Source: Armatimonadaceae bacterium (GTDB lineage Bacteria > Armatimonadota > Armatimonadia > Armatimonadales > Armatimonadaceae). From it: a stretch of 64,000 bases of DNA. Where the stretch lies: NCBI GenBank assembly GCA_030447685.1, contig JAUJOK010000014.1, positions 9,781-73,780 of the forward strand, in the 5' to 3' direction. This document shows, in pieces, positions 53,801 to 64,000 of the stretch (positions within the stretch are counted from its first letter, which is position 1; every line of letters starts with the position of its first letter). The notes under the pieces were generated by a model. It was not told the origin of the DNA. It worked only from the letters and a program-made list of their open reading frames with translations, and did not search any database. A program made the translations under genes and the position numbers.

Positions 53801-53896
53801 GATATTGATGCCGAAGACTACCAGCAGCAGAAGAAGGAATACCAGGGCCTGCACCCAATAGGCGCGCAAAAGTTTCAGCAACGAAAAACCTCGCAA
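50804..53896 (-). CDS. UPF0182-family membrane protein
   Basis: 1030 residues. Seven membrane helices in the first 330 residues (from YWVQALVFLLLLLVVFGINI onward), then a large extracytoplasmic domain (RIYYGQHAARASYVVVGT, DSRLLFARRISDRVQRVAPF, VKATVDAYDGTITLYA, RRIFPVLVKPMDQMPEGLRA), all signature stretches of UPF0182. The function of the family is unknown; it occurs in Actinobacteria, Cyanobacteria, Armatimonadota and others. The last 30 residues hold a run of nine Gln encoded by nine repeated CAG codons. A secreted-protein gene is coupled at its stop. Confidence 0.92.
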   Translation of the reverse strand: MRGFSLLKLLRAYWVQALVFLLLLLVVFGINIAFFYTDLLWYREVGYESVLWKMLGTRLLLFLVFGAASFALAYINLRLAERFSPPIGINIPGEGPEGGDVFLFDREGRPRRAPRVNGRVVRTLSDMRRILQAVLGLGALGFAIVSGLTASGQWDSFLLFRNATAFGDASSPVVDPLFNKDIGFYVFTLPFLRYVQSWVMVVLLLVGAAVAVVYVFQRGIDTAAGRTFVAPHVRAHLSAIAALALLTQAFGYWLDRFELLQAGGHIFTGAGYTDVHARLPMLNVLVVVTLLAALAVLVNIRQRAIRLPLTALGLWLVASVLGVIIPGSVQATRVRPNETNLEAPYIRHAIKATRAAYNIDKVQVREFPVEQNLTTADLARNQATLRNIRLWDYEPLLETYPQQQVLRQYYAFPDVDVDRYRFGGGVGYRQVWLAAREIAPERLDARAQTWINQRLRYTHGFGVVMSPVNAFTDEGLPTFYLKNIPTESSVPGLTLTEPRIYYGQHAARASYVVVGTRQPEFDYPSDNAGGGSGSGNGGGDRENAYRGKGGVPLRGLAKLAFAWRFRDPTLLLTGTLTADSRLLFARRISDRVQRVAPFLRLDADPYPVISPNGRVVWMLDAYTTTDAYPYSAINGVRDARGMPLRLNYIRNSVKATVDAYDGTITLYAADDKDPILRTYRRIFPVLVKPMDQMPEGLRAHIRYPENLFEIQRRVLADYHVTEPQRFYSRDDSWDIARAQSDMEEGGAAFVPGAGTGVVAPYYVIMRLPEEQNEEFLLLSPFTPRNRQNMISLLAARCDPGAGGTTNDRYGELILYRFPPNRTVFGPQQINSLIQQDSRISPQLTLWNQQGSRVLRGNMLVVPIEKSLLYVQPLYLRAKTAAEGVLSPVQGLPMESAASSGQGAGIPALTRVIAAFENRVVMEGTLEEALRSLFAGRPGAPAAPNVAASGAPESRPPAGVAGTERDALIERAGAQYERADAALKRGDFAAYGQEIKALGETLRQLRAQQQQQQQQQPAGTSTGTGGEEATQ
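50851..50878 (-). repeat. (CAG)9 triplet repeat in the UPF0182 gene
   Basis: Nine CTG units on the plus strand, read as CAG on the minus strand, coding poly-Gln near the C-terminus. Length changes would keep the frame. Confidence 0.9.
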
Positions 53897-54010
53897 AGTG
53901 GCTGCGCGGCGGGGGAATACAAAGCGAAACGCCGCTGCCTTGTTCTACCCTAAAATACGGGGATCAAGGCGGCGGCGTTACAGCAAGTCAGGGTGACGGT
54001 TGCGTTAAGT

Positions 54011-54153
54011 CCACCGGTTGAAAACGGCGTCTGAGTGGCGTTCCGCCAAGCACCCTTCGGGTGCGGGAGAAAGGTGCCCGCCAGGAATAAGGCGGTCATC
54101 TGTCTTTCGCCCGAAGGGCGGTTGGCCGCAGGCCGCATAGACGCCGGTTTTCA
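54011..54153. repeat. intergenic hairpin element with inverted ends
   Basis: The ends are inverted: CCGGTTGAAAACGGCGTCT at 54014-54032 and AGACGCCGGTTTTCAACCGG at 54131-54150. Inside are CACCC-TTCG-GGGTG, CGCCC-GAA-GGGCG and GGCCGC-AGGCCGC stems. It sits between the UPF0182 and clpP genes, both on the minus strand. The layout matches the element at 33459-33591, though the sequence is different. Confidence 0.6.
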
Positions 54154-54170
54154 ACCGGCGGGCGGTTTCG

Positions 54171-54825
54171 TTACCAGAGGCTTCTTCGCGATGGCTCGCT
54201 ATCGTCCTTCGTTCTCGTCGTCGCTGCTGCTCTGCCGATGGTTTCGCTGCCGCGTACCATCACCTCATCCACCAGGCCGTATTCGACGGCTTCAGGCGCG
54301 CTCATGAAATAGTCACGCTGAATATCGGCCTTGATTCGGTCCAGGTCCTGCCCGGTGTGCTCGTGGAGAATACGCGCCACCAGATCGTTCGCCTTGAGAA
54401 TCTCGCGCGCCTGGATGTCTATGTCGATGGCCGTGCCCTGAAAACCCGCCGATACCTGATGCACCATCATGCGCGCATGGGGCAGAGCGCCGCGTTTTCC
54501 TTTCGCCCCCCGCCAGCAGAACCGCCGCGATGGACGCCGCCTGCCCGATGCAGATGGTCGCCACGTCCGGCTTGATCGTCTGCATCGTGTCGTACATGGC
54601 GAGACCCGCCGTTACCACGCCACCGGGCGAGTTGATATACATCTCGATGTCGCGGTCGGGGTCCTCTTTTTCCAGAAACAGCAACTCTGCGACTACGAGA
54701 TTAGCGATATGGTCATCCACCGGCTCGCCGATAAAGATGATGCGGTCTTTGAGCAGGCGCGAATAGATGTCATAGGCGCGCTCACCACGCGCGGACTGCT
54801 CGACTACCATCGGAATCATTGCCAT
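54171..54825 (-). pseudogene. clpP: ATP-dependent Clp protease proteolytic subunit, frameshifted
   Basis: Start ATG 54825 with AGGAG 7 nt ahead. The first frame gives [58 protein letters not shown] and the active-site Ser in [16 protein letters not shown]. The second frame gives the active-site His in [14 protein letters not shown] and the end [11 protein letters not shown]. The break is in a run of Gs near 54508; two missing bases would restore [18 protein letters not shown]. ClpP is usually important for growth, so a sequence error is likely. ClpP forms the tetradecameric protease used by ClpX/ClpA/ClpC. Confidence 0.88.
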
Positions 54826-55372
54826 TGTTTTTCTCCTGCGGTAAAGGCTGCCGTCCGTCTTCGCGCCGCCGCCGCTGCGCGCAGCGGTCGCGGCGGCTGC
54901 TGGGGGCGGCGTTGGGGGCGGCTTATGGCGGCGAATCGCGGCGTCAGGCAGGCGTACAGGCGGAGCACCCATTCACCGCCGCCGCTGTTCAGCAGGGATG
55001 CCTGCGGGCCGCCGCCGCTCAATGCGTCGTGGGTCAGGCGCAGGCGGGTTCCCCGCCGGGTGTCGGCGCCAATGTCCACGTTACCAGAGTCGGCGGCTGG
55101 TCCGGCTCCGGCTGCCAGATATACGCCAGACGCTGCGCCTCTTCCACATGGAGAACTTCGCAGCCGATAAGGCCATCCCAATCACCGCGCGGCTCTGCCT
55201 GGAAGTGGAACCGGTGCCCCGGACGCGGCTCGAAATCACCGGTGGGCAGCAGCCATCTGCCCAGGTCGTCCTTATCGGTTAAAGCGCGCCACACACGCTC
55301 CGGCGGGTGGGGGTAGGTCACATCTAAATCGACGCAGTCAGCAGCAGCAACAGGGGTCGTTGTCTTTTTCAT
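54816..55372 (-). pseudogene. SRPBCC (AHSA1-like) protein, frameshifted
   Basis: The first 105 residues are typical (LDVTYPHPPERVWRALTDKD, LGRWLLPTGDFEPRPGHRFH, GLIGCEVLHVEEAQRLAYIW, TLVTWTLAPTPGG). Near 55050 the frame slips by one base; the family's end (TRLRLTHDALSGGGPQASLL) follows in another frame, which stays open to 54816. The true end may be earlier. It is coupled by 4 bp to the ArsR-type regulator, an arrangement seen often for AHSA1-like proteins. Confidence 0.75.
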
Positions 55373-55704
55373 GGGGTCTCGTTTTCGTTATCCAGATGCT
55401 CGCCGAGCGCGGCCAGCCGGTCGTGCCAGAATCGCTTATAGTTCCCTGCCCAGTGCGCCACTTCCCGCAGCGGATCGGCATTCAGCCGGTACCAACGTTC
55501 GCGGCCCACGGGCCGCATGCGGACAAGATCAGCCTCACGCAGCACGCGCATGTGCTGCGAGATAGCCGAGAGCGTCACGGCAAACTGGCGCGACAGATGC
55601 GTCACCGGCTGCTCGCCGTCGCGCGCCAGCAGGTCGAGAATAGCGCGCCGTGTCGGGTCTGCAATGGCATGGTACACGGTGGCATTCGCGGCGGGACGGC
55701 TCAT
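55369..55704 (-). CDS. ArsR-family transcriptional repressor
   Basis: 111 residues from ATG 55704. Winged HTH (VYHAIADPTRRAILDLLARD, LSRQFAVTLSAISQHMRVLR, EADLVRMRPVGRERWYRL). The metal-binding ELCV-type Cys motif of ArsR/SmtB is absent; this is the SdpR/AHSA1-linked group. A perfect operator lies in its own promoter, so it should repress itself and the coupled SRPBCC gene. Confidence 0.92.
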   Translation of the reverse strand: MSRPAANATVYHAIADPTRRAILDLLARDGEQPVTHLSRQFAVTLSAISQHMRVLREADLVRMRPVGRERWYRLNADPLREVAHWAGNYKRFWHDRLAALGEHLDNENETP

Positions 55705-55710
55705 GCAGTT

Positions 55711-55740
55711 ACTATACTTTAGCATTTACTAAAGTGTCAA
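55711..55740 (-). promoter_or_regulatory. ArsR-gene promoter with embedded operator, leaderless
   Basis: Minus strand: TTGACA (55740-55735), 18-nt spacer, TATAGT (55716-55711). The spacer and -10 box hold the perfect inverted repeat ACTTTAG-N6-CTAAAGT (55716-55735). The ATG is 6 nt after the -10 box, so transcription should start at or next to the start codon. Confidence 0.8.
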
Positions 55741-55836
55741 GCCCTTTTTGCCGAGGGAGCAAATCTGGTCTGGTTCGGGTACACCATCACTGGCCGTCAA
55801 CCGGCGGCCCTACCGAAAGAAAGGGAATAAACCCTT

Positions 55837-56319
55837 ATGAGCAAGCAGTATGATGCGCCGCCGCCGATGACCATCGACACGAGCAAGGCCTATACGGCGA
55901 CGTTCAACACCACGCGCGGCACGATTGTCTGCCGCCTATTCGCCGGCGACGCGCCGATGACCGTCAACAACTTCATCTTCCTGGCCCGGGAGAAATTCTA
56001 CGACGGCACTGTGTTTCACCGGGTCATAGCCGATTTCATGGTCCAGGGCGGCGACCCGACCGGCACCGGGCGCGGCGGCCCCGGCTACCGCTTCGCCGAC
56101 GAGACGGCGGGAAATCCACACAAGCACCAGGTCGGCTCCCTTTCGATGGCGAACGCCGGGCCGAACACGAACGGCAGCCAGTTCTTTATCACCCACGCGC
56201 CCCAGCCGCACTTGAACGGGAAGCATACCGTGTTCGGCGAGGTGACGCAGGGGCAGGAGGTCGTGGACGCGATCAGGCAGGGCGATAAGATTCAAAGCCT
56301 CACCATCGCCGAGTCGTGA
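55837..56319 (+). CDS. cyclophilin-type peptidyl-prolyl isomerase
   Basis: 160 residues with AAAGGGA ahead. Cyclophilin motifs: FHRVIADFMVQGGDPTGTG (catalytic Arg and the VQGGD stretch), SLSMANAGPNTNGSQFFIT and HLNGKHTVFGEV. No signal peptide, so it is cytosolic. It speeds proline isomerisation in protein folding. It ends one base before a palindromic element. Confidence 0.95.
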   Translation: MSKQYDAPPPMTIDTSKAYTATFNTTRGTIVCRLFAGDAPMTVNNFIFLAREKFYDGTVFHRVIADFMVQGGDPTGTGRGGPGYRFADETAGNPHKHQVGSLSMANAGPNTNGSQFFITHAPQPHLNGKHTVFGEVTQGQEVVDAIRQGDKIQSLTIAES

Positions 56320-56320
56320 G

Positions 56321-56461
56321 GCCTCTCCCGCCTGCCCCCTTTCCTTTAGGAAAAGGGGTGTGCCAGGAATACCTATGCTTCCGCTAAACCTAACGTTTTT
56401 GCAGAGCCTTTGGTGAGATTGGCTCCCCCTTTCCTTTAGGAGAGGGGGCAGGGGGGAGAGG
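56321..56461. repeat. palindromic element, type A, copy 2
   Basis: About 141 bp. Inverted ends: GCCTCTCCC-CCTGCCCCC-like left and GGGGGCAGGGGGGAGAGG right, each followed inward by a CCTTTAGG-centred hairpin. Inside are GTGTGCCAG near the left hairpin and GGCTCCCCC near the right. It is the same family as 14329-14462, reversed. It fills the gap between the convergent cyclophilin and gltD genes. Confidence 0.75.
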
Positions 56462-56525
56462 TCAAAAAACGCCGCCCACCGAATCTTCGGCAGGCGGCGC
56501 TTCGTTTTTAAACCGGTGGAAACGG

Positions 56526-57980
<1,455 letters not shown>

Positions 57981-57996
57981 ACCTATTATCCTTAAA

Positions 57997-58129
57997 AGCC
58001 CCCTCCCCCGGCCCCTCCCCCACGCTGTGGGGGAGGGGGAGCCAGAAGAAGGAGACGGAAAGCCTGACGAAACATTTCCCTCTTTCACCCCTCTCCCACA
58101 GCGTGGGGGAGGGGCCGGGGGAGGGGGCT
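57997..58129. repeat. palindromic element, type B, copy 2
   Basis: About 133 bp, ends AGCCCCCTCCCCCGGCCCC and GGGGCCGGGGGAGGGGGCT (near-perfect inverted repeat), with inner hairpins around CCCACGCTGTGGG and CCCACAGCGTGGG. It lies inside the gltB-gltD operon, between the two reading frames. Confidence 0.8.
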
Positions 58130-58134
58130 AAATC

Positions 58135-62733
<4,599 letters not shown>

Positions 62734-62804
62734 AACGTGCTCCTAACAGGATATGCCGACGATGCGCGCGATAAAGGCTCGCGGCGCTTACTCGCGTTGT
62801 TAGG
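62734..62804 (-). promoter_or_regulatory. gltB leader with ribosome-site hairpin
   Basis: Minus strand: CCTAACA (62804-62798) can pair with TGTTAGG (62748-62742), whose last bases are part of the gltB ribosome site TTAGGAG. The stem would bury the site; about 50 nt lie in the loop. It may be a translational switch; it does not look like the known glutamine riboswitches. Confidence 0.4.
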
Positions 62805-62851
62805 CGGCCACGCTGCCACGACAAAACGCTCCCTGTCTCAAGGGGGAATGA

Positions 62852-62880
62852 ATTTTACCACACCGCCTGCTCCCCGTCAA
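62852..62880 (-). promoter_or_regulatory. gltB promoter
   Basis: Minus strand: TTGACG (62880-62875), 17-nt spacer, TAAAAT (62857-62852). The start point near 62845 gives a leader of about 110 nt. Confidence 0.75.
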
Positions 62881-63041
62881 ATTGCCGAAAGTTACTGAAA
62901 TCGCGCAGTCGATTGAAGGGTTTTAATTGATAGGTGTCTTATTCTTGGACCTGTCGGGCGCATCCGACTTTCTCCTGCGGATTGCGCGACTACTCAAGGG
63001 TGAGACATATCCGCTTTCACAACGAAGCGAGGAGGTACCTG

Positions 63042-64000
63042 ATGCGGAAGTTCGCGATGGTGTTTGTTTTGTTCACGGCTCTGGTCGCCGCCGGATGCGG
63101 CGGCGGGGGCGGAAGCACCCCCGGTCCCAACGGCGGAACCGGGCCGCTGGGTGTATTCGTCACCGATGCCTTTAACGATGATTACGACCATGTGTGGGTC
63201 AGGCTGCACCGGGTCGAGCTGCTGGACGCCGCCGGAACGGCGGAAACCATCTTCGATGACCCGACCGGCGTCGAGATCGACCTGAAGACACTGCGTGATG
63301 CGTCCGGCTCGCGCTTCGCTCTGTTGAGCAACGCCGCCGTGCAGTCCCGCACCCACACCCAGGTTCGCGTCACTACAGGCAGCACGTTCATACTGTTCCC
63401 GACCGGGGCCGCCGCCGGTCAAAGCACGCCGGTCGCCGACGCCGTGGCGCGCGACGGCAGTGGCCGTCCGATCATCGTATTTCCGCTCTCCAGCCCGCGC
63501 AACCTGGGTTCGGGCACGGACGACCTCGTAATTGATTTCGACCTCGCCAGCTTCACCGTCGTGAATGGCAAGGTGGTGCCGGTTCTGCGCGAAGGAGAGA
63601 AGAACGGTCTGAACAATCCGGGCCGCCAGGAGCACCGCACCTTCAACGGAACCGTTGCCGGCCTCTCAGGAACCTCGCCCGACTTCACCTTTACGCTGAA
63701 CCAGGAAAACGGGCGCACGTTCCCGGTAGTAACGAACGCCGCGACGCGCATCTTCCATTCCGGTGCCGCCACCAATCCTCAGTTGCAGAACGGCGCGCGC
63801 GTGCAGGTTCGTGGCACGTTCGATGTTTCCACCAACCGCTTCACGGCTACCCAGGTGAAGCTGAAAAACAACGACGACAACAACCAGAACGAAGCTGAGA
63901 TCAAGGGCGCGCCGTCGGCCATCAATGCAGCCGCGGGCCGCTTCGCCGTTGCCGCCACCGAGGTTCGCGGCTTCCTTCCCACGCAGACCACGGTAACGGT
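63042..64000 (+). CDS. DUF4382/DUF5666-type lipoprotein, partial
   Basis: GAGGAGG lies 6 nt before ATG 63042; the frame runs off the right end (319 residues seen). Lipoprotein signal MRKFAMVFVLFTALVAAGC with a Gly-rich linker. Residues about 35-185 match DUF4382 (GPLGVFVTDAFNDDYDHVWV, RLHRVELLDAAG, DLVIDFDLASFTVVNGK). The following part (TFNGTVAGLSGTSPDFTFTL, NGARVQVRGTFDVSTNRFTA) matches DUF5666-like OB-fold repeats. Family function is unknown. Surface-anchored protein expected. Confidence 0.87.
   Translation, partial: MRKFAMVFVLFTALVAAGCGGGGGSTPGPNGGTGPLGVFVTDAFNDDYDHVWVRLHRVELLDAAGTAETIFDDPTGVEIDLKTLRDASGSRFALLSNAAVQSRTHTQVRVTTGSTFILFPTGAAAGQSTPVADAVARDGSGRPIIVFPLSSPRNLGSGTDDLVIDFDLASFTVVNGKVVPVLREGEKNGLNNPGRQEHRTFNGTVAGLSGTSPDFTFTLNQENGRTFPVVTNAATRIFHSGAATNPQLQNGARVQVRGTFDVSTNRFTATQVKLKNNDDNNQNEAEIKGAPSAINAAAGRFAVAATEVRGFLPTQTTVT

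Noticed and set aside
57981-58088. Upstream extension of GltD to 58088
   Set aside because: It is coded by the type B repeat; the true start has a proper ribosome site at 57980.
62734-62845. Glutamine (glnA-type) riboswitch in the gltB leader
   Set aside because: The conserved bases of the glnA and downstream-peptide motifs are not visible; only a simple hairpin is.

Overview
The window is GC-rich and densely coded. It carries TTG starts with clear Shine-Dalgarno sites, many 'CGGGGG' lipoproteins, a PEP-CTERM protein, several Gfo/Idh/MocA oxidoreductases, a ThuA-DUF1080 protein, a UPF0182 membrane protein and a WhiG/FliA-type sigma factor. This mix suggests a free-living bacterium of the Armatimonadota or a neighbouring phylum. 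That placement is inference from gene content, not from a marker gene. No rRNA, tRNA, CRISPR array, phage or transposase gene was seen. Several frames (SDR, GH65, histidine kinase, ClpP, SRPBCC, DCC, a UPF0182-linked secreted protein) are broken by small indels or a 55-bp tandem duplication. Some of these may be sequence errors rather than decay.

Layout. 0-8 kb: Gfo/Idh oxidoreductase (cut by the window edge) with ThuA-DUF1080, a lipoprotein, an M50-CBS protease with a GNAT, DedA, a second Gfo/Idh, MtfA-like peptidase and a broken SDR. 8-12.4 kb: aconitase AcnA divergent from a LysR regulator, then a 57-aa protein with its own promoter and terminator. 12.4-18.7 kb: broken GH65 lipoprotein, methyltransferase, NtrB-like kinase and NtrC-like regulator. 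18.9-25 kb: Wzz/BY-kinase exopolysaccharide protein, C11-like lipoprotein and a GAF-GGDEF diguanylate cyclase. 25-31.7 kb: sigma factor, XRE-like HTH protein, ImmA/IrrE protease, UvrD helicase-nuclease, WGR-PARP and a stand-alone PolX N-terminal protein, which together look like a DNA-damage island. 31.7-39.5 kb: terpenoid-toroid protein, AbrB-like protein, RecN, NAD kinase, TPR protein and WhiG-type sigma factor. 39.7-44.5 kb: small secreted protein, DCC relic, phytanoyl-CoA dioxygenase, DUF697-SHOCT protein, PEP-CTERM protein and the arsenosugar pair (ArsS and an AhpD-like protein). 44.5-47.6 kb: an ATPase-TPR pair next to the severed 3' end of an oxidoreductase gene. 47.6-56.3 kb: Gfo/Idh, EI24-like protein, zinc-ribbon protein, UPF0182, ClpP, an ArsR-SRPBCC pair and cyclophilin. 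56.5-64 kb: glutamate synthase (gltB, gltD) and a DUF4382 lipoprotein cut by the window end.

The strongest candidate for an undescribed system is 25.0-31.7 kb. An IrrE-type protease sits beside an HTH protein (the arrangement of the Deinococcus PprI/DdrO damage switch) and a sigma factor. These are followed by a helicase-nuclease, a PARP with an intact H-Y-E triad and a DNA-end-binding protein made only of the PolX N-terminal part. A second candidate is the ATPase-TPR pair at 44.7-47.5 kb. Short palindromic elements of about 130 bp recur at five places, one of them at the protease-helicase junction and one inside the helicase frame.
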